NCBI GenBank assembly: GCA_030549495.1 | Contig: JAUIRK010000896.1 | Location: forward strand, 975,501-1,039,500 | Direction of reading: 5' to 3' | From: Nectonema munidae | Lineage: Eukaryota > Nematomorpha > Nectonematoida > Nectonematidae | DNA length: 64,000 bases | Shown: positions 36,722 to 46,872 of the stretch, one piece after another | Numbering within the stretch: position 1 is the stretch's first letter | How the letters are laid out: the number at the start of each line of letters is the position of its first letter | Made by a program: the position numbers and the translations under genes | The notes under the pieces: generated by a model | What the model saw: only the letters and a program-made list of their open reading frames with translations | What the model was told of the DNA's origin: nothing | Databases searched by the model: none

Positions 36722-38049
36722 TTCGCGTATCATCTACCTTGGAATTCTAGAAGGATTCTCAACATCTTTAAGTCAGTGCATCCCATCTGTACTCATTATA
36801 TTTGATCTAGGCTGGGAAAAATATTAAACTCGTGTAGTCTTCTTAGTTGAACCGAGTAAGCAAAAACAACGATAGATGGATATAAAAAGTATCAAGCATT
36901 GAGAAGATGCGTGAAAAACTTTCCTGTCCTTTTCAATAATTTCAAATATTTACACATATGGCGAACAAATTTCATTCATTAGCTCTGATGGAAAAAAATC
37001 AAAGCATTTTTTAGTCATTTTTAAATCCTTGACTAGGTTGTTACGCTCTTTTTGGTCTGAAAAAAAGTAGGATATTTTTGTTATCTACTATGTTTGTTGG
37101 CACTCAGCTAGAGTTTGTTTCCAGGTTTCCCAAGTCCCGATTTCCACGGATTCATCAATTTTTAATTTGCTTGTTGAAAAAGAACAGCGTTTCTACATAT
37201 AAAAAATCATTATCCTAATTAATATTCTTCCTATCAAAAATATATGTATCTAAAAATTAGCTTATCAAAATTAATCTTCTGCCACATACAAAAATACCGT
37301 TTCGTCATATAAATATCAGAATTTCTTTGATAACTGCTACGTTAACTTTTAGGCATAAATATAAGTCTTTCTTGATAAGAATTAAAAATAATTTTAAGAT
37401 AAAAATATATACAAATCAATTTTAAATTTTTTCAGATTGATATTGATTCTGATATTGCTACTTTGTGATTGAATAAATTTTTTATTGGAAATCTACTTGT
37501 TTATTCCTTTAATTTTTTCTTGCTTAACTTTTAGAAGGAAGAATAAAAATAGTTGATTCCCGACAAAATAATTTTTCCGTAAATTTCCGTCAAATCCCAA
37601 GAAAACAAATAAGACAAAATTCAGAAACACTAGTCAAAACCATCATCGTGATCCGAGATATCAACATCAGATGTAAAAAGTTATGTTGAACAAACTAGAA
37701 TTTACAACTCTTCAATGTGTGGAAATAGAAAGATTTAAGAGAAATTTTTTGGATTTTTGAGTCAAGAAGTGTAGAGAAGTCTTGCACGAACCACACATTG
37801 CAATAAGAGTTTACATAATTTTTGCTGAAAATAAGAGTAATCAAAAATGACAAAAATATTGCTTTTTCAAAAAAAAAATATTGTTAGTGTGTTAGATTTT
37901 AAGAAGAAACATGTCAAGATAGATTGAAATAATTTTTATTGTCCATAGGATCACACTTGTATATAAGAAAATCAACAATTTAATCATCATACGAATATTC
38001 TGTACACTATTTTTCTCCACCCAATCTCCGAATATGCTGCATAAAGATA
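36722..38049. other. Gene-free stretch
   Basis: AT-rich sequence downstream of the duplicated ABCC tail. Nothing was recognised. Confidence 0.4.
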
Positions 38050-38195
38050 AAGGTAGGGTTGGGTGTTTTCATCGAGAAGGCACAATTGTGCCACCTGTAT
38101 CGAACTATGAGGAACGCAGGCTTGATTCTGTATCGAAAACCTAAGACCGTGAATTATCGAATCTGGCATCTAGCCAACCTTACTTACGTCCCCCA
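38050..38195 (-). mobile_element. tRNA-derived SINE, subfamily 1
   Basis: On the minus strand: head GGGGACGTAAGTAAGGTTGG, then GATGCCAGATTCGATAATTC, ACGGTCTTAGG, a degraded B-box region (ATACAGAATCAAGCC), and the subfamily body AGTTCGATACAGGTGGCACA with tail CTCGATGAAAACACCC. It is collinear with the copies at 16634 and 18833. Confidence 0.8.
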
Positions 38196-39174
38196 TTGTA
38201 TTTTGTTCTTCATTCAAAGACAATAGAAAATGAAATTTTCATGACCAGATAAATGTCCTTTTTTACAATTATTATCATCCAATGCCGTCAAACAAATATT
38301 TTTAAAATCTATTTAATTAACATAAAAAAGCACGACTTATATTCAATACCTGTAAATACAAGAAGTCTTTTTATTAGAAAACCAAAAGTAAACACTCTCT
38401 CTCTCCAGTCATAAAACCGAAATACTACGTGCGTGAATTTTTTATATACATTTGGGTAATAAAATTCTGAATTTTTTTCCTCCTTTCTTTAGACCCCAGG
38501 TTATTTTTTTAAATTTATTTCACCAAAATAAGATTTTGTATCAAATGACCATTTTAAAAATTATATAAAAAGCAAAATTTTGATATGATACAATTTTATA
38601 TTTTACTGTTTCTTAAGTTTTGTTTTACGAGGTTTAAAACTAAATATTCCATGGTTAAAAAATACAAAGAAATATCAAAAGAATAAGCAAAATTATTCAG
38701 TTTCTAAGTTTTTCAATTATTAAGAGTCAATTTGGGAAAAAAAGGAAGATATTTTTTATTTTATCATATCTCTTTAAAGTAGTAACTATCAAAAATAATC
38801 CAAATGTAAGTTTACTGAATTTCATAGATTGAACAAAAATACTTGCAATTTTATATATAATCATATTTAGAAAAATTTAGTACATCAGACAATTGACTTA
38901 TTTTTAATAAAATATATTTTTTATTGTCAGATCACATCTAAAATGAAACACTTATCCTAATCAGTAAAAGGCAACGGAGTACCCTTTAAAACTCTCGTAA
39001 CAGGGGGGGCCTCCTCCCCTAGGGGGACCCTGTTTTTTTTTTTGTGGGGGGGCGTTTAAAATTTTTTTGGAAAGAAAATTTTTTTTATTATTTTTATTTT
39101 TTTATAAATTTTTTTTCCCCTCCCTTTTTTTTGGGGGGGTTAGAAAAAAAAACTTCTTAATTCAAGAATAGTTT
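38196..39174. other. Gene-free stretch with suspicious homopolymer block
   Basis: Mostly AT-rich DNA with no gene. At 39003-39140 the sequence becomes an alternation of homopolymers (caggggggg, cctcctcccctaggggg, a run of T, gggggggcg, aaaattttttttgg, ccccctcccttttttt, gggggggtt) with little other information. It looks like a low-accuracy consensus over a difficult region rather than real sequence, or a damaged poly-G end of a repeat. Confidence 0.5.
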
Positions 39175-39630
39175 GTTAATTTGATTAATGATGAGGAGGT
39201 CCAAAACATGTTTTGTAAAATGTCTCATAGTGATTTTTCGATTGAAATGGCACTGTCTTAAGTTTATGTTGCAAAGATGGCCATGAAAGTTCTGATTTGA
39301 TTAGCCACTAAATATGAGGATGAGCAAGCTACTTTCCATTGAAACCAAATTCGAAACAGATTAGCAGGGTTGAAAAAATTTTTTGATGTAATGATATGAG
39401 AGTTGCATTCGCCAAAACAAAGCCAAACTTAGACAAATGGTTTAGACAAAGCAGAAGCATACATCACATTGACATTGTTAGGATTATTCAGAAATTTTTT
39501 GAATAAACAAGTGTGTCAATTTTTAGTACAGTAGTTTATGTTATTTATTTTTTTAAATGAGACTCCGAGCTATAAAGCATTATAAAAAGACAGTCATGTC
39601 AAAAATGTTTACAAAGTTTGTTAACCACTG
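39175..39630 (+). pseudogene. hAT transposase relic, 3' fragment with terminal repeat
   Basis: The plus-strand translation around 39260-39450 gives VYVAKMAMKVLI, LATKYEDEQATFH, NQIRNRLAG and RVAFAKTKPNLDKWFRQS, separated by stops. This follows the C-terminal dimerisation block of ZBED5/SCAND3-like hAT transposases (PFATTYLCESGFS, IKTKxRNRL, RVALSxxKPRFDKL). The element ends at ttgttaaccactg (39630), the reverse of a CAGTGGTT-type hAT end. The 5' part is missing; it is lost at or before the homopolymer block. Confidence 0.7.
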
Positions 39631-39664
39631 TTCTAGCTGAACAAGAGAAAAAAATCATTCGTAT

Positions 39665-40712
39665 ATGATAGATCACTACTCATCGGATGTAATTAAGACT
39701 TTATCTCTCCTTATTGTCATTTATCAGTTATTGAAACCGATTTGCTGTCTCTATCGCTAGATATGCAATACTCTAACTAAATGAAGGTTGTATACAATGA
39801 TTCTAAAATTGATCTCTTTTGTAAATCTTTAGGAAGCTGAATTTTTGGTTGAGCCGATTCCATATATGGTGTTAGAAGGCTAAAAATATTTTTGTCTTCT
39901 AAAGACCACATGGAAAGGGTTGATTAGAAGACTCATTGGTAATACAGTCAGACCTCATTTATCCGACAGTAGATTATTCAACAACCCCGCTATCCAATAC
40001 AATATTGATTAGGAGGTAAAAGATTTTTATCCGCCTCTCATCTCACACTGAGATGAATTGTTGCTTAAAACTAAATTTAAAAACTTTTACCACAGAAAAA
40101 CAAAGAAGCATCTTATATAATCTTCATAAATGTGGCCTTTTAAATAGAAATTGGAGGTTAATGTGTGTAAGAAAATTTGATACAAACATTAAATTTATAT
40201 AAATTAGCCATTCCATTCCCTAAGTTATATGCTATAAATTATATGAAAACGAAATTATTTGCACCATCTTTTATTAATAAAAATTTTAAGTAAAGTGTGA
40301 AAAGATTGCCAAATATTGAAAGCAATCTTGATATATGAAAAAAACTAAAACATTAAACAAGACGAATATCTAAGAATAAAGATGCTATATATTTGATTTC
40401 TGGAATAAAAGACTTGATTGTTTAAATTAAATTAGCAAATATAATAAGGGCATTTTTCCTAACTTGTGGATTCTATTACACTAATTGAACTCTTTCAGTT
40501 ACAGTAATCAAACGGGACATAAACCTCTTAGCTTTAAATTATAAAGAAAACTTTTTTATAAAAATATTGGTCCCGCTCAAAAATGTATGGGCTCTTGTTT
40601 AAATTAGTGGCTACATCACTGCCTCTGATCAAATATCGCTCAAATTTGCTTTATCATATCAATGAAATAGAAATTATTGGGAAAAAAGATTTTAAATATT
40701 TATTCTAAGACT
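39665..40712. repeat. Long dispersed repeat, copy 2
   Basis: Collinear with 10240-11905: cactactcatcggatgtaat, agttattgaaaccgatt, ttttggttgagccgatt, tatccaatacaatattgatt, aataaaagacttgattgttt, aacttgtggattctatt, ggctacatcactgcctctg. This copy is shorter because it lacks about 0.7 kb found in copy 1. It is non-coding and substantially diverged from copy 1. Confidence 0.7.
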
Positions 40713-40783
40713 TAAGTTTTTTTCGCCCCCTTAAAATCAAATACTGTTATACGTATCTTATTCAGATATGGATAGGAATCACT

Positions 40784-41044
40784 CAGTGGCGGAGATCTAG
40801 AAATTTCTTATAGGGGAGGGGGCGAAATCTATTTAATTTTTTTGCAATTTTGCTAAAAGTCTTCAGAGAAAATGGCAGATGTATTATGTGTTTTAGAATC
40901 ACTAATTACCTATGTTTTCATAAACATTATTTTGCCATGAATAAATAGCAAAAATTTATTTTTATACGTGTAAGGGTAATTTTCGAAACCATTTTTCATA
41001 GGGGGGCCTAGGCCCATGAGGCCTTCCCCTTGGATCCGCCACCG
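40784..41044. mobile_element. hAT-type MITE (261 bp) with perfect 8-bp target duplication
   Basis: The left end is CAGTGGCGGAGATCTAG; the right end read inward is CGGTGGCGGATCCAAGGGG. Both are followed by the G-rich subterminal blocks typical of hAT MITEs (taggggaggggg, ggggggcctaggccc). The 8-bp duplication gaatcact flanks it exactly at 40776-40783 and 41045-41052. No coding capacity. The perfect duplication suggests a young insertion. Confidence 0.92.
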
Positions 41045-41052
41045 GAATCACT

Positions 41053-41956
41053 AATCTCTTAAAGTCTAGAAGTTACTTAATTTTGTTGTTTTGAGTGAAG
41101 AATTCATATAACTTTATGGAAACTTTCTGATTTCGAAAAAAACTCTTTCTACAAAAATCTTGTGAGGAGTAGGAAAAACAGCTACCCAATATCAAAACAA
41201 GATTTCTCCTTTTAGAATGGAACTAAATCTTTGGGAAAAGTACTTTCAGAAAATAATACTTTTCATTTTCCGTTTCTATTAGGATTATTAAAAATAATGG
41301 CAGATCTAAACCTATCAATATATATAGAGAAAAATACTGAGACTGATTAACAGGTCTTTGAAGTATTCAATGTTTCAGAATTAGCATCAGACTTTCAGGT
41401 AGAAATTAGCGACTTAAAAAGTAACTCTGGGAAGAAAAATAAGTTTCCACTACCAAAACAATGGTATCAACCAACATCATGCTTCCTTTTATCCAAAAAT
41501 AACTTCATTGCTTTCAAAAAATGTATGTATGTTTGCCAAGACTTATGTTTACGAGCAAATTTTTTCCGTTATAAATATGAACATTCATTTATATTTTATT
41601 TATCTATTATGATAAAAAATAATATAAACCAATAAGAATTTTCCTTTAAATGGGCTACATTTAATATTTTGCACGAATCAAGAATTATTATTTATTAGAG
41701 TCATAAAATTAAAAAAAAATTGAAAAAACATACTTTTAAAATGGGACGAGGTTTTGTTCAGTCCTTCGTTATACTTCCATTGCAGAATATGAGCTTCTTC
41801 AATTTTTTGATTAGCGCCTAGTGTAAGTTCTTCAACTTTGGAAATCAAAATGCCAGAAAAGAGTTTCTTAAATAAATAAACAATTTCGTTTGAAATATGT
41901 GTCTATAAGTTGTTTCTTTTCTGTTTAAAACCATTGTTTATTAATAGATGGGGAAA
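41053..41956. other. Gene-free stretch
   Basis: AT-rich sequence between two MITEs with no recognised gene or element. Confidence 0.35.
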
Positions 41957-42238
41957 CTTGTATGGTTAAATATCGCTTCTTAATTCCTGATATTAACATT
42001 CATCTTTTTATATTCATCAAAGTTATACTAGAATAGTATTTATACACTAGAATAAATACTAGATACTTTTTATGTTCATCATGGAAATACACGTCAAGTT
42101 TAACTTTTGCTATTGAACAAACAAGGTGCATAAAATGAAGTCTCAAACATTAATGAAATATGAAAAGAAAGATGTTATGTGAAGCTTAAGATGAAAGTTA
42201 ATATCAAGAATTAAGAAGCGATATTTAACCATACAAAT
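41957..42238. mobile_element. Palindromic MITE with about 50-bp inverted repeats
   Basis: The left arm (ttgtatggttaaatatcgct, then tcttaattc, atattaac) is matched in reverse by the right arm (gttaatat, gaattaaga, agcgatatttaaccatacaa). The arms are nearly perfect over about 50 bp and enclose about 180 bp of AT-rich sequence. The superfamily is unknown, and no target duplication could be assigned confidently. Confidence 0.75.
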
Positions 42239-42646
42239 GTTGATATTAAGTAGCTTTTTTTTTTATGTAATATGATTCCATTTTATATTTTCATTCTTTA
42301 TGGAACATTTATCAAGTAAAATAGTATCTATCCATATTATATATATTATATTCACACATCCCTCTAAAATTTTTCAAATTAATAATTCAGCCATTGCTAA
42401 AAAAATTCTGTTTAGGAGCTTGAGTGATGGATTTAGATAGTAGGGGGTGGGGGAATACTCACCCGAGGTAGATTTGTATCACTTACCAATCTTTTTTTAA
42501 TGCTTTTAGAAGAAAAGTAACCTCTATCTTATAAAACAAAAATGTCCATTTAAAATTTTAAGTAATTGCTCTCAGCATCATTGAGGTGATAAAATTTCAA
42601 ATCATAATTAATGAGCGTTTTGGTTGATAAATCTAGATATGACACT
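42239..42646. other. Gene-free stretch before compound repeat R
   Basis: AT-rich sequence with a G-rich patch (tagggggtgggggaa, 42440-42455). No feature was recognised. Confidence 0.35.
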
Positions 42647-42872
42647 CAGGGACGCACATCCCCAAAATTATTGGGGGAGGGGGGAGAGAATTTTTTTTCT
42701 TGCAATTTTCAGAATTAGTGGTCTGGAAATACCATGGGAGACCTAAGGTCTAAAATTTAGAACCTAAAGTCCTAAATTTATAAGACTACTTTATATTTTT
42801 TTTACAAAATTGGTGAATTTAAATACTATCCTTCCAGCGAAAATATTTTAATTAAATGTGCATATCGAATAT

Positions 42873-43525
42873 GGTGCGCAGAAAAAATGCCCCGGAAAAA
42901 ATGCTCCCAATTAAAAAGTGGGAAAAAATACCCCCAATTAAAAAGTAGGAAAAAATGCCCCCAATTAAAAAGTAGGAAAAAATGCTCCCGAAAAAATGCC
43001 CCAATTTAAAATTAAGAAAAAATGCCCCAACACAAAAAATTTCAAAATATTATTAATTAAAATTTTTAAAAAAGATATGTCAAAAAAAAAAAGTTAACTT
43101 TTCATCTAAAACATTTAAAATTTAATTAAAGTAAACTAAAAAACTCAGCATACGACAATTTTTTAAATACAAAATTTTTTTTTATAAAACAGCAAATATT
43201 TTTGGACTTTGTGTGTATCAGAACACTTTCTAAATATAATTTGTATTATAACTGATTTTAAGAACACATTCCCACAAATCTGCACCTTTGCTATTGTTTT
43301 CAAGAACTTTATAAAGAAAAAACCCTATAGATTAACAAATTTTAGAAATTTAGCCTTTCAAAACGGTACCAAATTAAAATATTTATATAATTAAAAAAAT
43401 CCTGAAAATCATAAATTAGGGGGCATTTTTTCCTACTTTTAATTGGTGCCATTTATTTTGGGGGCATTTTTCTGGAGGCATTTTTTCCGAGGGCATTTTT
43501 TCTGGGGGCATTTTTACATACAACC
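42873..43525. mobile_element. Foldback element type 1 (GGT ends, minisatellite arms)
   Basis: It is flanked on both sides by the 9-bp word atcgaatat (42864-42872 and 43526-43534). The left arm starts GGTGCGCAGAAAAAATGCCC and the right arm, read inward, starts GGTTGTATGTAAAAATGCCC. Both arms are built from tandem words of the form aaaaaatgcccccaatt and aaaaagtagg. The centre (43040-43410) is AT-rich and non-coding. A 9-bp duplication with long inverted arms suggests a Mutator-like or foldback class, which is an inference. A second copy is at 56251-56853. Confidence 0.75.
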
Positions 43526-44062
43526 ATCGAATATACACTAGTTTAAAAAAATCCAAAAATGTTAGGGGGTGGAATAGGCTTTTCATTTGAAAAATGAAGT
43601 AGTCTACCAGGCACATTACAGGAATTGATGAAAGGATATCTGATTCATAGAGAAAACAAATAACTCAAGGTTGGATAGTTTTATACGAGTGAATGTAGTA
43701 TAAAGGCAAAGAGTCTACTAGACACCCTGCGATGTTTATATGAAAAAATGTGATTGATTCAGGGGCAAGGGTATAAAACGAAGTTATAATTGGGCAAACA
43801 AAAATAAAACAAAAAATTAAGATCGCATTATTTCATTTTACTCAGCATCATTCAAAAATAGTTTAAAAGCTAAATTGATACAAGCTACAAAAAGTAAAAT
43901 AACTGTTAACATTTTGCAATGATTTGCCTTTTATAATAACTTTTAAGGAAAAAAAGTCTATCAGAAAAAGTTATAGATTCTTCAACAAAAACTAAAAAAT
44001 TTTAGAGCATAACTTAAGTTTTTTGAAAACTAATTTAACGTATCCCCTACAGCATACTTTAT

Positions 44063-44212
44063 GGGTGGCATGGCAGGTTGGTTAAGATGATGGACTCAGC
44101 ACGGAAGCCTCTGGATTCGATTCCTCATCGATACGAATTTGTTCATAGTTTGACATAAGCGGTACATCAGTGCCTGGTCAATGAAAATACACCCGCTGCA
44201 CCTTACCTTTTA
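44063..44212 (+). mobile_element. tRNA-derived SINE, subfamily 2, inside R copy A
   Basis: Head GGTGGCATGGCAGGTTGGTT, degraded B box (GGATTCGATTCC), body AGTTTGACATAAGCGGTACA, then GGTCAATGAAAATACACCC. It occupies the same position in R as the copies at 49932 and 57358, so it was in R before R multiplied. Confidence 0.8.
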
Positions 44213-44442
44213 CTCAAAATTGAAAAATTTGCTACATAATTAACATAAGAGAGAAAGGAAACAAAATAAACTAATAAAACAATTTTCACTATTTTAAAAT
44301 GGAACCGTCTGTTCTCAGAATAATTTCAAAATAATAGGAGGCATAAAGAATTAGAGTTTATTTGATATTTTCAAGTTTTTATAAGCAGCAAAAACCAACG
44401 TTTAAGTAGCAGCCCTTATAAATAAAAATTTATTTAAATAAC

Positions 44443-44778
44443 GGTGGACAGACATTTCGCCCCATAGACTATTTCCCCCCTGACAAATTGTCTCATAGGC
44501 TATTAGTTTCATCCATCTTTGCTTATTATATCTGTAAAATTATTAAAAAATTTTATATTCTTGTTTATTTTATCTCATTAAATTATTTCAAATTAATCAA
44601 TTTATCTCTTAATTTTTTAAAATTGTCCATGAGACAAAATGTCTTATGAAAATAATGGGGCGAATTGTCCATGAAACAAAATGTCTTATGAAAATAATGG
44701 GGTGAATTGTCCATGGGACGAACTGTCTTATGAAAATAATGTGGCGAATTGTCCATGTCTTATGAAAATAAAGGGGCG
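44443..44778. mobile_element. Foldback element type 2, truncated copy
   Basis: Starts GGTGGACAGACATTTCGCCC at 44443 after tttaaataac, as in copy C. It contains tandem words gaattgtccatgagacaaaa and tgtcttatgaaaataatggg, repeated four to five times. The right end is lost at the hAT-like junction at 44779. More tandem units are present than in the complete copy at 57737-58004, so the array length varies between copies. Confidence 0.65.
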
Positions 44779-46450
44779 CAGAGGCGTAGCTAGAGGGGGG
44801 GCAAGGGGGCAGTCCCCCCCCCCCCCCCCCCCCCCCCCCACCCCCCAATACCTTTCCTCCTCTCCCTTATAAACACTTTCTTTGCCCCACCTAATCCTCC
44901 TCCTTAGTTTATTTTTGTATAAATGTAAATCCTGTTTGTCAACTCAATCTTTTCGCTAATACTTAAGAATCATATATGCTTCCGATTAATTAGCACTTTG
45001 ATGTATGATGATAAGGATGAGTTGAGGGTGACTATGATGATGATATAGAAGCATATTCGTGTATAACAACTAGCATTGACCCAATTTTGCACATCTTAGC
45101 TTTTATTTTCATATGTATTTTGGAAACAAATGTGATCTATCACATAATGCATGTATGATCAATGTATCAGCAGATTTGCAGAACTGATGAGTGCTTCTGC
45201 ACATCTTCTAACATATCAATAACTTATAAATCTAATTCATAACATTTATATAAACTGATCAATCTCCATGACAATAAGTGTGATGATGAATACTCCTTTT
45301 CCTTTGACTGACAAAATATCAAATTTAGTGAAAATGCTTTTCGGGGTAGAGGCGAGATTTATTGTGTATCTACTGTCACATAAGACATGAGGGGATATGC
45401 AAATGTTTCATCACATCAATAATAATCACTGCTACAGAAGAGTATCTGTTTCTTTTCATGTCAGCATTGCTTACATAAAAACAATATAATTCATACAACC
45501 CATTGTTGCATAGCCGTTGAATAATTTTAATCGCCTTATATTCATATTCTAACAAAAGAAGTCTGCTAAAATTAGTTTGTAAGTTTTAGTTAGCTACGTT
45601 TATCATTATATATATAAAAAAATTTCTAGATTAAAATTTCAGGATGCCAACATAGAGAAAGGCATTGAAAGTCTGCTCCAATATAAAAGGTCAGGCTAAA
45701 ATAGACCAAGTTTTTAAAAGTAAGACGTTGCAAAATGATGAGAATCAAAGCTCTTCCTGTGGTAACACTTCAGCGTCTTGTAGAAATGATGAGATAGCAG
45801 AAAGCTCTCAAAACACGTAATTTTACAGCAGTATTTTTACAGAAGCATAATATTTCTTTGTAAAGTTGATGATCAAATAATAATCAACTGTTGATATAAA
45901 TTGATTTTTTGAATCCTTTTTTTTAATAGTGCAAAAGTAAATAAACCCATTCAATTTGTCTCAAACGAATTTTAAGGAGCGAAAGATGTTCAATGCTTCA
46001 CGAAAGGAAAAAAAATCTCATGATTCTTTCATATCTTAAAAAATATACACAAAAAATAGATATGGATGAAGTATTGAAGCTTTTTTCAAGAAAATCAAGA
46101 AGAGTTCAACTTTTCTAAGAAAGTCATCAAAATATAATTTTGAGTTACTTTGATCGTTATTATCAACATAATATTACAGTTTAAATGTAAATAAATCTTA
46201 GATATAAATTAAGTAAGTAAATTCAGCTCTATTTGTGCCGACTTCAATGCGATAGAAATTTGTAGACTTTTTTGTAGTTTACAAACTGATGTATCCAAAA
46301 CATGTTTGCTTGTATAAAAAATCACTGAATCAGTTTAGAAAAAACAGGTAAATTCGCTACTTAATTAATTTTGTAAGTTATTCTGAATTTAACTTGCCCC
46401 CTAAGTTCTTTGTATGCCCCCCTAAGTTCCATTTTCTCGCTACGCCACTG
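44779..46450 (+). mobile_element. hAT-like element relic with CAG-GCGTAGC ends
   Basis: The left end is CAGAGGCGTAGCTAG and the right end read inward is CAGTGGCGTAGCGAG, which are typical hAT termini. The left subterminal region is G/C-homopolymeric (agggggggcaagggggc, then 26 C at 44814-44839); the right one has cccccctaagttcc words. Near 45640-45830 a short frame with KGQAKIDQVFKSK and SSCGNTSASCRNDE resembles the N-terminal lead of hAT transposases, but no full domain is present. The 8-bp flanks do not match (aaggggcg versus tggctagg), so the target duplication is unsupported. Confidence 0.6.
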
Positions 46451-46741
46451 TGGCTAGGGAGTCGGTAGAGTCAGAGGTTTTAAAGGTTATTTTAAGTATT
46501 TTAAATAATGAAAAAAAAGAGTTGTATTTTTGTAAGTCTCATTGTTCATATCGATTAGAAGGTGATGTCTCAATTCACCATAATCGACCTATTTGGTTAG
46601 TTTTCTGCCAAAAGATTTTATTCCTTTGGGAGTGAGTGTTAGGTTCGACGGAAACCGTAACTATAAAAAATTATTAGCAAAAAGAAACGGATGCAAATTT
46701 GAAGAACAAAAATGAAATAATTTCAGAAGTTTTACGGATTG

Positions 46742-46747
46742 TTTATT
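46742..46747 (-). terminator. Polyadenylation signal of the IFT38-like gene
   Basis: AATAAA on the minus strand, 126 bases beyond the final stop codon. Position and orientation fit the gene, but the hexamer alone is weak evidence in AT-rich DNA. Confidence 0.45.
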
Positions 46748-46872
46748 AAACCCTGAACAAATATAGTAGGATTTGAACGCTTGCCACATTTGGAAGGTAG
46801 GTAGCAAAAAATGTAATCATAGTCAGGCAAAAGTAAGTCGTCATGGGAAGAAACATCTGTACAATGAATGTG

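Larger units (their letters stand above)
42647..44778 (+). repeat. Compound repeat R, copy A (right end truncated)
   Basis: Begins CAGGGACGCACATCC at 42647 and is collinear with copy C (56014 onward): ggtctggaaataccatggga, the foldback element, the SINE, and the second foldback element. It is cut at 44778, where a different hAT-like sequence begins. Copy C continues about 1.2 kb further. R has no coding capacity of its own; its identity as a transposon is unproven, although the CAGGGGCG-type start resembles hAT ends. Confidence 0.8.

Noticed and set aside
44609-44872. Open frames encoding poly-Gly or poly-Pro
   Set aside because: They are translations of the C26 tract and of tandem words in foldback type 2.
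46450-46635. 61-codon frame just right of the hAT-like relic
   Set aside because: It does not start at an ATG and has no recognisable motif.
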